From an uncultured Desulfobulbaceae bacterium (lineage in GTDB: Bacteria > Desulfobacterota > Desulfobulbia > Desulfobulbales > Desulfobulbaceae), in the NCBI GenBank assembly GCA_945787305.1, contig CALZIH010000110.1, positions 1 through 8,877 of the forward strand: a DNA stretch of 8,877 bases. The letters run 5' to 3'. Made by a program: the position numbers and the translations under genes. This document shows, piece by piece, positions 1 to 6,414 of this stretch. The notes under the pieces were generated by a model. It was not told where the DNA came from, did no database searches, and saw only the letters and a program-made list of their open reading frames with translations. The first letter of the stretch is position 1, and each line of letters opens with the position of its first letter.

Positions 1-16
1 AAGCCCTTGAACTCTG

Positions 17-40
17 ACCACCCCCGGAGGGGGTGGTTTT
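17..40 (+). terminator. Rho-independent terminator of an off-window gene
   Basis: A perfect 9-bp stem (ACCACCCCC at 17-25, GGGGGTGGT at 29-37) with a three-base loop GGA runs directly into TTTT. The T-run lies only on the plus-strand side, so it ends a plus-strand transcript whose gene lies left of the window. Confidence 0.75.
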
Positions 41-257
41 CTACAACGAAATAAAATAACTTTCCTTTCTTTACCAATTTTTTTTACCCAAAAAAGCTAA
101 TAAAATCGGGCTGGGCTAAGCCGGATTCGAGAGTAAAGAAAACGTGCGTTTAATTGACTTTTAATTCCTATGTCCTATGTCGCTTTTGGTACCTTTGTGC
201 AGACGGACCCTGTTTACAGACGATCTATTTCTATACCGGTCGGTATCAATAATCCGT
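41..257. other. AT-rich intergenic gap
   Basis: No coding frame is convincing here. It holds an imperfect stem-loop (AATCGGGCT at 104-112 with AGCCGGATT at 119-127, one G-G mismatch), a tandem heptamer CCTATGT x2 near 167-180, and an inverted repeat listed separately. The gap separates a plus-strand terminator from the 3' end of a minus-strand gene, so no promoter is required in it. Confidence 0.4.
233..246. promoter_or_regulatory. Operator-like inverted repeat
   Basis: The sequence ATACCG-GT-CGGTAT has perfect 6-base arms around a two-base spacer. Palindromes of the ATACCG-N2-CGGTAT type are familiar as TetR-family operators, which is general knowledge and not shown here. It sits just beyond the 3' end of the lipoprotein gene and has no obvious promoter or gene to control. 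It may be a relic, part of a 3' stem-loop, or chance. Confidence 0.3.
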
Positions 258-1013
258 CTAAAATGATATGAATTTCCTTATATAAAGGGGCTTATACCCG
301 AACAGGGCATTCAGGTGATGGAGCAGAGCATGCTGCCCTTCGGAAGTCCATATTTCGGTGATCTTTTCGTTTGCCGACTCGTATCGCTTAAGCATAAGCT
401 GAACATCATCACCAGATCCGGCTGAATCCGTAACTGCGTCATCAATGAGACCGAGCCACAACGCACTCACCCCCATGATAAATGATGGCCAGTTTCGCTG
501 CATACTCTCAGACCAGTTGCGGTCACTGGTATCTTCGATATTAATCAGTCCGTTGTCCGTTGGATTGTCGACGAGTAACTTTGTCACGAAACCTTCTTCC
601 ACTATTTTTTTCAGGAGTGTGCTTTGTGCGAAATCATCAAGCATGAGGGCTGAAACACCCTGGCTGCAATAGGCCATGAACGTGAAACTATGTCCAGTCT
701 GGTCACGAGCTGCACGGCGGTGAAATCGCCAGTAGGAGATATCATCACTATGTTTTTGAAGAACAGGAGCGACGATTGCGTGTGCAATCAGGAGATCCAT
801 GGTCCAGTTGATTTCAGTATCTTCAGGCCATGCAATATTAAAACCGAAACGGTACCAATACTGATCGTTCGTCCCCTGAAGACCCGGTGGATAGTTCTTG
901 CCGGGTGTGTTGTGTGAATGCTGGCTATGCGTGCTGCAACTGCAGATAAGCAACCCGAGCAGAAGCCAGGAAGAGATAACTTTTAGTTTGATACAGATGC
1001 GTTGTATTTTCAT
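258..1013 (-). CDS. Predicted lipoprotein of unknown function
   Basis: This is a 251-residue protein that I do not recognise. Residues 1-26 form a lipoprotein signal: a basic start, a hydrophobic stretch (W16 to I23) and a lipobox-like I-C-S-C ending at C26, the likely lipidated cysteine. The sequence then runs through a Ser/His-rich linker into a soluble domain with many Trp, His and Arg residues, including an acidic-aromatic run near residue 65 and a W-R-F-H-R-R segment near residue 95. No catalytic motif is evident. The only start is the ATG at 1013; it lacks a clear Shine-Dalgarno sequence, but a near-consensus promoter stands about 34 bases upstream. The gene is monocistronic: a plus-strand pseudogene lies upstream and a plus-strand terminator beyond its 3' end. 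That it is a real exported protein is fairly sure; its role is unknown. Confidence 0.75.
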   Translation of the reverse strand: MKIQRICIKLKVISSWLLLGLLICSCSTHSQHSHNTPGKNYPPGLQGTNDQYWYRFGFNIAWPEDTEINWTMDLLIAHAIVAPVLQKHSDDISYWRFHRRAARDQTGHSFTFMAYCSQGVSALMLDDFAQSTLLKKIVEEGFVTKLLVDNPTDNGLINIEDTSDRNWSESMQRNWPSFIMGVSALWLGLIDDAVTDSAGSGDDVQLMLKRYESANEKITEIWTSEGQHALLHHLNALFGYKPLYIRKFISF

Positions 1014-1046
1014 GAGTAATATCTATTCAAAAAATAGAGTTTACAA

Positions 1047-1075
1047 ATTATGGTTCATTGCAGGAGTGTTATCAA
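1047..1075 (-). promoter_or_regulatory. Sigma-70-type promoter for the lipoprotein gene
   Basis: On the minus strand a -35 box TTGATA (1075-1070) and a -10 box CATAAT (1052-1047) are separated by exactly 17 bases. Each matches 5 of 6 consensus positions. Transcription would start near 1040, giving a leader of about 27 bases before the ATG at 1013. Confidence 0.55.
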
Positions 1076-1095
1076 GTTACCTTTCGTAAAAAAAT

Positions 1096-1107
1096 ATACC
1101 AGGGTAT
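1096..1107. promoter_or_regulatory. Inverted repeat upstream of lipoprotein promoter
   Basis: ATACC-AG-GGTAT is a perfect 5-base-arm inverted repeat about 20 bases upstream of the lipoprotein -35 box, a position suited to an activator. With one flanking base on each side its half-sites (TATACC and GGTATC) equal those of the repeat at 233-246, although the spacing is 2 rather than 4 bases. Confidence 0.25.
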
Positions 1108-1150
1108 CGAGAGACCTACTAACAACTTAACAATATTGTCAAAAAAATAA

Positions 1151-1435
1151 ATGCGTGGCTTTAAATCACAGCAGCAAAAGCTATACTTTTATATCTCCCC
1201 GGAGGCAAGAGTTCCTCATCTTGGAAACAATCAGATAGCAATTAAGTTTTACCGTCAGGCTATAAAAATCGATGCACAGTTCTAGCCGGCAAAGGTTAAC
1301 CTGGTCATGCATTACAACGCGGCCGGCAATAGTGACGAGGCGGAATAACTTCTACCCGAAGTGGTTGAACAACAACCTGCAGCTGAAAAGTTCACTGCCC
1401 AACCTACAGCCAAATTCCTTTACCTGAATCCGTGA
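1151..1435 (+). pseudogene. Decayed TPR-protein gene fragment
   Basis: One plus-strand frame reads as tetratricopeptide-repeat sequence interrupted by stops. From 1220 it begins L-G-N, then N-Q-I-A-I-K-F-Y-R-Q-A-I-K-I-D, typical of TPR helix B. After a TAG at 1283-1285 it resumes with P-A-K-V-N-L-V-M-H-Y-N-A-A-G-N-S-D-E-A-E, the usual next helix A and start of helix B. After a TAA at 1346-1348 it continues L-L-P-E-V-V-E-Q-Q-P, and it ends at TGA 1433-1435. All segments share one frame, so single substitutions (for example TTG to TAG and AAA to TAA) could restore it. The frame opens at an ATG at 1151, but there is no ribosome site and residues before about 1205 do not look like TPR. Such TPR segments often form the C-terminus of multiheme cytochromes or scaffold proteins; no heme motif remains here. 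The left boundary is approximate. Confidence 0.6.
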
Positions 1436-1737
1436 CGAAAAACTTTTTCTTTTTCTTTTAAATATCAGGTATTATTTGACAAAACGTGAACTATGACTTT
1501 CTTGGCAAAGTCACCTGATCGCCCTTCGGGGCGTCCGGCAGCGGCTCATCTGCTTCGAAGTCTGCGCTTATCTGTCATCAACCATACGATATCACTACAG
1601 GATAATCGCTTGGTTTCTTTCGCGCATCTGAACCACTGCCAAACGCTCACGGATTCAAGCTTTAGTAAGAATCCGTATCCGCAGGTAAAACCGGTAGATA
1701 CTTACCTTGAGGTTCTGTCTCCGAGAAGTAAAACAGC
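1436..1737. other. Hairpin-rich gap downstream of the lipid-transport operon
   Basis: No gene is convincing. An 82-codon plus-strand frame from 1493 lacks a ribosome site and family features. Three hairpins are visible. The first is CGCCC (1520-1524) with GGGCG (1529-1533) around a TTCG tetraloop. The second is ACGGATTC (1649-1656) with GAATCCGT (1669-1676), a perfect 8-bp stem with a 12-base loop. The third is AGGTAA (1683-1688) with TTACCT (1702-1707). The last two lie 30-90 bases past the operon's stop codon and could protect or end its mRNA, but neither is followed by a T-run on the minus strand. Confidence 0.4.
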
Positions 1738-2370
1738 CTAGCCCTTTGGCATACCGGTATGGGTCATTTGGCGCAGAATGGTCGCCAACTCGACACTCAG
1801 CGCCTTAAAGGCACGACTTTGCGCCTCTACCAACGCTTCATAGCTGTTGTCAGAAACCGGTTCGTTTCGACTGAAACGACCGGCATCAAGCAGTTTCTTT
1901 GCTCCGTCAAAAATCTGCCAGCGTACTACCACCTGGGCCTGTTCACCAAGTTGGCCGTCACACTGAACAACATCGAGAACAACCTGATAATCGACCGGCA
2001 TCAGCCGGCTCCAGGGGTAGGTAAACAGACGCTTGGTGGGCAACAGCCGGCCTATATTTTCGAGGATTACATGACGTATGTTATCCTTCAGGGACCCGGC
2101 CCAGAGATCAAATTCAGCCTGGAGTATTTTGTTGTTGCCGATGCGGGTGACAATCTTCCTCTGATTCAGATAATCGGCTAGGGTCAGGGGGCCGATCCCA
2201 ATCGCCACTTGAGCTTCCGCTGAACCGCTCTGCCCGACTGATTGCTCATCAGCCAGAGGAGTCAAGGCATAAAAACGTGACGGCGGGCTCTTACCGAGAC
2301 AGCTTGACAAGGCAATCAGAAAAATACATATCATGATCCACTGCCGGCGAACTGCAAACGATGTATTCAT
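1738..2370 (-). CDS. PqiC-type ABC-transport auxiliary lipoprotein
   Basis: This 210-residue protein is the last gene of the lipid-transport operon. Residues 8-24 form a lipoprotein signal with a good lipobox L-S-S-C, lipidated at C24. The mature part fits the ABC_trans_aux / PqiC family. It has an early F-Y-A-L-T-P motif (33-38) and an I-G-P-L-x-L-A-D-Y-L segment near residue 60. It also has a central stretch with W and L-x-D-N-I, and a C-terminal helix from about 175 to 205. PqiC is an outer-membrane lipoprotein that binds the MCE protein PqiB, so this protein probably anchors the MCE tunnel at the outer membrane. The start is supported by a strong AAGGAGA site (2385-2379) eight bases before the ATG, lying inside the end of the MCE gene. 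Only five bases separate the two genes, which suggests translational coupling. Confidence 0.9.
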   Translation of the reverse strand: MNTSFAVRRQWIMICIFLIALSSCLGKSPPSRFYALTPLADEQSVGQSGSAEAQVAIGIGPLTLADYLNQRKIVTRIGNNKILQAEFDLWAGSLKDNIRHVILENIGRLLPTKRLFTYPWSRLMPVDYQVVLDVVQCDGQLGEQAQVVVRWQIFDGAKKLLDAGRFSRNEPVSDNSYEALVEAQSRAFKALSVELATILRQMTHTGMPKG

Positions 2371-2375
2371 CTCGA

Positions 2376-3389
2376 TTATCTCCTTATTTGCCTCTTGCCT
2401 TGGAGAACGGATTCGGGCTGTTCTTCGAGCCCTCTCACGAACTCCCGGAGGGTTCTGGCTGCCGCGCTGATTTCCTGAAGGGTAACCTCAAGCTCAACAA
2501 GCATGGGGGAATCTTCATGTAAAGTGTTTCGTACCGATGCTAAGGTTTTCTCAAGGTCAGTTATGAGGGGATCGATGCGGGCGCTGACCTGTTTTGCCAG
2601 CTCAGCATATTCTGTAAGGGTCATCGTCAGCGTTTCGCTCAACGGGTCAATCTTTGCCTGGGCATCCTTTGTCATGGAATCGATATCACTCATCAGGGCC
2701 ATTGCCTTATCGGACAACGGATCAACCTCGGCATCAAGATGTTGCACAAACCTGTTTGCATCATTTAACAGATCGTTTAACCCTGTGATGGCTGTTTGAA
2801 GTTTGGGATCGTTAATCACTCGGTTGAGTCCGGAAAGGATATTACTTAAATCAGTGCCGGCCTTTTTCAGATCAAGCTCATTCAACAACTCGGAAAAACG
2901 GGCAGTTGATGAAGGTAGCGTGGGAATTTCATGCATATCCAGGTCAGTTTGTTTCAGCACAACCGGGGTGTTGGGAAAGAAATCAAGTTCTATGCCAAGA
3001 TTCCCGGTGATATAGCTCTGAATAACCAATTTAGCCCGAAACCCTTTTTCTATAGCTTTCGGTAGCCATACGTCCGGTGGCATACGATCCGATTCCTCTG
3101 TAAGCTGAAAACGTTTTGTGAGCGTCTCTATGACAACCGGGCGAGAGATAACGAGTGTTTTGAGATCGGCAACCAGGTCGACGCTTTTTACCGAACCAAT
3201 TTCAACACCCTGAAACCGCACCGGCGAGCCCACGTTTAACCCGCTGATCGACTCCCCGAAGTACATGACAAAATTATGTTTTTGTTTAAAGAACTTGCCG
3301 GAACCAAAGACCACCAGACTGATTATAAATAGGGAAATCGCTGCAACGACGAACCCACCGATCGCTACCTTATTTGCTTTTTTTGCCAT
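2376..3389 (-). CDS. mlaD: MCE-domain lipid transport protein (MlaD/PqiB-like)
   Basis: This 337-residue protein has one N-terminal membrane anchor (about 9-30) and one MCE domain. The MCE domain begins near residue 39 with V-M-Y-F and contains the hallmark G-L-x-V-G-S-P-V-R-x-x-G-V-x-I-G (50-65). It runs to about 140, ending in the G-I-E-L-D-F strand. MCE domains form hexameric rings with a central lipid channel. The C-terminal half (about 160-320) is helical. An I/V-D-P-L motif recurs at D223, D248 and D273, exactly 25 residues apart. It closes with a Q-P-E-S-V-L-Q-G-K tail typical of longer MCE proteins. E. coli MlaD has about 183 residues, so this extra helical region probably builds a tube across the periplasm, as PqiB does, ending at the PqiC-like lipoprotein encoded next. 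It starts five bases after the ATPase stop codon. The mlaD symbol reflects its place in the operon; by length it is nearer PqiB. Confidence 0.93.
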   Translation of the reverse strand: MAKKANKVAIGGFVVAAISLFIISLVVFGSGKFFKQKHNFVMYFGESISGLNVGSPVRFQGVEIGSVKSVDLVADLKTLVISRPVVIETLTKRFQLTEESDRMPPDVWLPKAIEKGFRAKLVIQSYITGNLGIELDFFPNTPVVLKQTDLDMHEIPTLPSSTARFSELLNELDLKKAGTDLSNILSGLNRVINDPKLQTAITGLNDLLNDANRFVQHLDAEVDPLSDKAMALMSDIDSMTKDAQAKIDPLSETLTMTLTEYAELAKQVSARIDPLITDLEKTLASVRNTLHEDSPMLVELEVTLQEISAAARTLREFVRGLEEQPESVLQGKRQIRR

Positions 3390-3394
3390 GTCTC

Positions 3395-4168
3395 TTACCC
3401 ATTTTCAGTTACAGATTGTTCACCCCGGGTCAAAAAGAGCTTCAATGTCGGATCTGTGGTCTGCTCCAGCAGCTCTGTTGGGTTTCCGGTGGCGGTCATT
3501 GTTCGCTTTGAAGCATCAAGGAAGACCGAGTTCGATCCGATTGCAAAGATCGAGGCCAACTCGTGTGTTACCACCACCATCGTTGTACGCAAACTTTCAC
3601 TCAACTCCAGGATGAGATCATCAAGCAGCCGGGCACTGACCGGATCGAGACCGGCCGATGGCTCATCAAAAAACAAAATCTCCGGATCCATGGCCATGGC
3701 ACGGGCAATACCGGCGCGCTTCTGCATACCACCGCTGATTTCAGAGGGGTAAAATTCGGCAAAACCAGCCAGGCCGACAAGGGCCAGTTTGAGCTCGACC
3801 ACCTCCTTGATGGCGGCTTCATTCAAGCTTGTATATGTTTCCAAGGGCAAGGCGATATTTTCAGCCAGGGTCATCGAACTCCAGAGTGCGCCGCTTTGAT
3901 ACATCACCCCGGCGCGGCGGATAATCCGGTCGCGAGTTGCAGAATCAGCCTCGGAGAATGCTTCGCCTTTATAACGGATCCGGCCCTTGGCCGGGGCCTT
4001 GAGGCCAATTAACATCGTCATCATGGTACTTTTTCCGCAGCCGCTGCCACCCATGATAATAAAGACATCGCCCTGGTTGATCGTAAAGTTGAGATCACGC
4101 ATGACCACAAAGTCACCATAGGCCATGGTCAAATCTTCTACGCTTATATGGTTTTGCTTTGAGGCCAT
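3395..4168 (-). CDS. mlaF: MlaF-type lipid ABC transporter ATPase
   Basis: This is the cytoplasmic ATPase that powers the lipid transporter. Numbered from the ATG at 4168 (257 aa), every ABC motif is intact. Walker A is G-G-S-G-C-G-K-S-T (40-48) and the Q-loop glutamine is Q91 in M-Y-Q-S-G-A-L. The signature is I-S-G-G-M-Q (144-149), Walker B is I-L-F-F-D-E-P (164-170), the D-loop is S-A-G-L-D-P, and the switch histidine is H202. The Q-loop context and the start L-T-M-A-Y-G are typical of MlaF. A longer frame opens at a TTG at 4207 that overlaps the permease gene, but it lacks a ribosome site. An AGGAG (4188-4184) lies 15 bases before the ATG at 4168, a little far. I prefer this ATG because family members start close to it. 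The permease stop lies 28 bases upstream of it. Confidence 0.93.
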   Translation of the reverse strand: MASKQNHISVEDLTMAYGDFVVMRDLNFTINQGDVFIIMGGSGCGKSTMMTMLIGLKAPAKGRIRYKGEAFSEADSATRDRIIRRAGVMYQSGALWSSMTLAENIALPLETYTSLNEAAIKEVVELKLALVGLAGFAEFYPSEISGGMQKRAGIARAMAMDPEILFFDEPSAGLDPVSARLLDDLILELSESLRTTMVVVTHELASIFAIGSNSVFLDASKRTMTATGNPTELLEQTTDPTLKLFLTRGEQSVTENG

Positions 4169-4196
4169 CGGATGTCGTAGAGCTCCTCTTTTGTGA

Positions 4197-5330
4197 CTAT
4201 ATCCCAATTATTTGACAGATAATCGTAATGATCGCGGTGGAAACAATGATGCCGACAATGGCGGTCACCACTGCTGAAGTGGCAGCGTCACCTACCGCCG
4301 CTGCGCTGCGACCACATTGCATGCCGCGCATGCAGCCGGAAAGGGCGACAATTGCCCCGAAGACCGTCCCGGAAAAAATCCCGATGGCCAGATTCCAGAG
4401 GCCAACTGATCTAATCGTTTCCTGATAGTATTGGATAAGCGAGATATCAAGCATACCCACTCCAACCACCAGGCCACCGAGAATGCCCATCAGATTGGCA
4501 TACAGGCAGAGCAACGGCATCATCAGGGCCAGGGCGAGCATACGAGGCAGCACGAGAAAGTCAATCGGCGAAATGCCAAGCGTCTTCAGGGCGTCAATCT
4601 CCTGATTTACCTGCATGGTCCCCAATTGCGCGGCAAAGGCGCCGCCTGTGCGGCCGGCCATGACGATACCGGTCATGATCGCCGCCATCAACCGGACCAT
4701 GGCAATCCCGACTAGATCGGCAACATAGATTTCAGCGCCGAACAAGCGCAATTGGATTGCGCCGATGAATGCGAGAATCAGACCGACGAGAAAACAGATG
4801 AGCGAAACGATCGGTAAGGCACGGCCACCGCAATCCTCGATAATCAGCCAGAGATCCTGGCGGCGAAACTGGGCGGTACCGCGGAGCAGACGAAGCAATG
4901 ACAGGACCATTTCACCGATAAATGCAAACAGATCAGCAGTGCCCTGAAAGAAGTCAAGCGTCTCTTCTCCGATATGCTCCAGAAACCCGACACGCTTCGG
5001 CTGTTGGCGGGCATCTTTTTTTTCCGGTACGGCCGTTGCCAATGCCAGCAGCCTTTTGGTGCCTTCCGGCAATCCGCTTTCATCGATGGTTATATTCGCT
5101 ACAGCACAGAGAGAGCGTACCTTTAAAAGGAACGTGAGCAGTCCGGAATCCCAGTCAGTGATATCGTTTGAGGAAAAACAGAGGGCGCCGATATTTGATG
5201 ATCCGGCAATTTTTTCTTTGAGTTCTTCTGCAGTGGGAAGTGAACTATCGAGTGTCCAGGCACCGCTTAGGGTGACGAGCAGGGTATTTGGAGGGGTTTG
5301 TTGAACTTGCAGTTTACCTACTTCTGCCAT
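4197..5330 (-). CDS. mlaE: MlaE-family permease with N-terminal STAS (MlaB-like) domain
   Basis: This 377-residue inner-membrane permease is the first gene of the lipid-transport operon. Residues 1 to about 105 form a STAS domain: strand-rich start, then D-W-D-S-G-L-L at 59-65 in place of the usual D-S-S-G loop. That corresponds to MlaB, a separate subunit in E. coli. After a linker, residues about 130-377 are the MlaE fold with five or six membrane segments. They include the conserved G-R-T-G-G-A-F-A-A-Q-L-G-T-M run (226-239), the coupling-helix motif Q-E-I-D-A-L (243-248), L-P-R-M-L-A-L (261-267) and G-R-S-A-A-A-V-G-D-A-A near 340. Two ATGs compete. The one at 5336 would sit only two bases from AAGGAG (5344-5339), while the ATG at 5330 sits eight bases away, so I use 5330. 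No mlaC or mlaA gene lies in the window. Confidence 0.93.
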   Translation of the reverse strand: MAEVGKLQVQQTPPNTLLVTLSGAWTLDSSLPTAEELKEKIAGSSNIGALCFSSNDITDWDSGLLTFLLKVRSLCAVANITIDESGLPEGTKRLLALATAVPEKKDARQQPKRVGFLEHIGEETLDFFQGTADLFAFIGEMVLSLLRLLRGTAQFRRQDLWLIIEDCGGRALPIVSLICFLVGLILAFIGAIQLRLFGAEIYVADLVGIAMVRLMAAIMTGIVMAGRTGGAFAAQLGTMQVNQEIDALKTLGISPIDFLVLPRMLALALMMPLLCLYANLMGILGGLVVGVGMLDISLIQYYQETIRSVGLWNLAIGIFSGTVFGAIVALSGCMRGMQCGRSAAAVGDAATSAVVTAIVGIIVSTAIITIICQIIGI

Positions 5331-5350
5331 CGACATCGCTCCTTATGATC

Positions 5351-5391
5351 TGCCTGTCGAGCATGGCCTGACAAGCAGTTACTCAGTAACT
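5351..5391. promoter_or_regulatory. Inverted repeats in the lipid-operon leader
   Basis: Two structures abut just upstream of the permease gene. TGCCTGTC (5351-5358) pairs with GACAAGCA (5370-5377) with one mismatch across 11 bases. AGTTAC-TCA-GTAACT (5377-5391) is a perfect 6-base-arm repeat. They lie about 20-60 bases before the start codon and could be an operator or a leader structure. The function is not shown. Confidence 0.35.
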
Positions 5392-5510
5392 TCAAGTCAA
5401 ATGCTGAAAAGCAAAGACACCGCGCTAAGGGAAGATGGAACAGCGGCTAGCGGTACATCCTTATATTCAACCTATTTTTTTTGTTCCAGGCCGCATTGCG
5501 TACCAGCTCA

Positions 5511-5539
5511 TTAATAAACGACTTATATGGATTATTCAA
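5511..5539 (-). promoter_or_regulatory. Candidate promoter of the lipid-transport operon
   Basis: On the minus strand TTGAAT (5539-5534) and TATTAA (5516-5511) are spaced by 17 bases; each matches 4 of 6 consensus positions. The leader would be about 175 bases and would contain the inverted repeats at 5351-5391. The stretch between (5392-5510) holds no gene. A short minus-strand open frame of about 40 codons, ending near 5450, has a protein-like composition but no start or ribosome site. Confidence 0.3.
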
Positions 5540-5658
5540 GTTAACACAGGAGTCGGCCGGGAATACATTTTTTCAAGATTGCCCTAAATTTCCCAGGATT
5601 GTAATCATGCAGCCGACCCGCGCACGTATGAATCGCTTGAATGTGACGTCGACGTTAC

Positions 5659-5898
5659 TTTTACCGGATGAACCAAAATTGATGGATTCGTATAAAGTCA
5701 AAAATGCAAATTGCACAGTACTGAAAAACAATGAGTTATAACCTGTCCGCCGTCGGTGGCGAGGCTTTTTACGACACCGACAAAATTGATGAACTCGTAA
5801 AAAGTCAAAAACGCACATTGCATAGTACGGGAATACAGTGAGTTATAATTTTTCCGCCGTCGGAGGCGAGGCTTTTTACGGCACCGACAAAATTGAGT
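5659..5898. repeat. Tandem 107-108 bp intergenic repeat, about 2.2 copies
   Basis: Copies begin at 5659, 5767 and 5874, so the unit is 108 then 107 bases; the third copy breaks off after about 25 bases. Shared blocks in order are a TTTTAC start, CAAAATTGA, a GTAAAAAGTCAAAAA-type stretch, GAGTTATAA, and CCGCCGTCGG followed by GGCGAGGC. At the junction before copy two, CTTTTTACGA (5765-5774) is exactly complementary to TCGTAAAAAG (5795-5804), which would form a 10-bp hairpin. CGCC and GGCG arms around GTCGGT add a small second hairpin. Copy one is more diverged than copies two and three. Short open frames on both strands here are by-products of the repeat. It resembles scattered intergenic repeats of deltaproteobacteria, which I cannot confirm from this window. 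Confidence 0.8.
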
Positions 5899-5970
5899 TG
5901 TACATTCTCCTGCAGCAGACGAAAACAAACCAGTCGCATTGCCGTAGGCATAACTAAAAGAAATGAAAGG

Positions 5971-6414
5971 CTATTTCATCTCAACCTTTATTCCCTCTGG
6001 TGCTAATTTCAACTGGACACCGGCTTTAGTCGATGTCAGCTTCATGACAACCCCATTCTGGTTTTTCATTGCCACGGCACCTGCACCACCACCGACAGCT
6101 ATGCCGGCTTCAGCCGACGTATATGTTCCGGAAAAATCCTCTACCTTCTCAAGGTGATAGACATCACCCGTCGCTGAAATGGTTGTGATGCCGATATCAA
6201 CCACTGAAATGCCGTTTACCTTGAAGTTGTACTCTTTACCCTTGAACTTCAATACCCCGCTGCCCCACTGAACTCCAACTCCAAGTGCGACGGCTTTGGA
6301 TTCAATAGAAACCGTTGCTGTTGGTTTATCCTCGCTTGCAAGGCCTGAAGTTGCAAATGCAACGCCAACTATCGCAACCACTAAAATAATGATGATACTC
6401 TTGATAGATTTCAT
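5971..6414 (-). CDS. Small exported protein of unknown function
   Basis: This 147-residue protein has a clear Sec signal: basic M-K-S-I-K, a hydrophobic core I7-F20, and likely cleavage after G-L-A at A26. The mature part (about 121 aa) is rich in Gly, Val, Thr and Ser with alternating hydrophobic residues, suggesting an all-beta domain. Distinct blocks are A-L-G-V-G-V-Q-W-G-S-G-V-L (43-55), N-G-I-S-V-V-D-I-G (67-75), a Gly/Ala run V-G-G-G-A-G-A (107-113) and K-N-Q-N-G-V-V (117-123). There is no cysteine in the mature domain and no catalytic motif. I recall similar short periplasmic proteins in other Proteobacteria but cannot name the family with confidence. The start is firm: AAAGGAG (6427-6421) lies six bases before the ATG. 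It stands alone between the tandem repeat and a non-coding stretch. Confidence 0.88.
   Translation of the reverse strand: MKSIKSIIIILVVAIVGVAFATSGLASEDKPTATVSIESKAVALGVGVQWGSGVLKFKGKEYNFKVNGISVVDIGITTISATGDVYHLEKVEDFSGTYTSAEAGIAVGGGAGAVAMKNQNGVVMKLTSTKAGVQLKLAPEGIKVEMK

Noticed and set aside
1283..1348. Stop-codon readthrough or recoding in the TPR frame
   Set aside because: Two different stops (TAG and TAA), loss of both ends of the gene and lack of a ribosome site favour simple decay.
1493..1741. An 82-codon plus-strand frame downstream of the lipid operon
   Set aside because: It has no ribosome site, no family features and contains three hairpins; it also runs into the end of the lipoprotein gene on the other strand.
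4169..4207. TTG start at 4207 for the MlaF ATPase, overlapping the permease gene
   Set aside because: No ribosome site precedes it and the 13 added residues do not fit the family's usual start.
5481..5928. Short open frames on both strands across the tandem repeat that translate to similar peptides
   Set aside because: Their similarity is a by-product of the repeated DNA; none has a ribosome site or a plausible protein composition.
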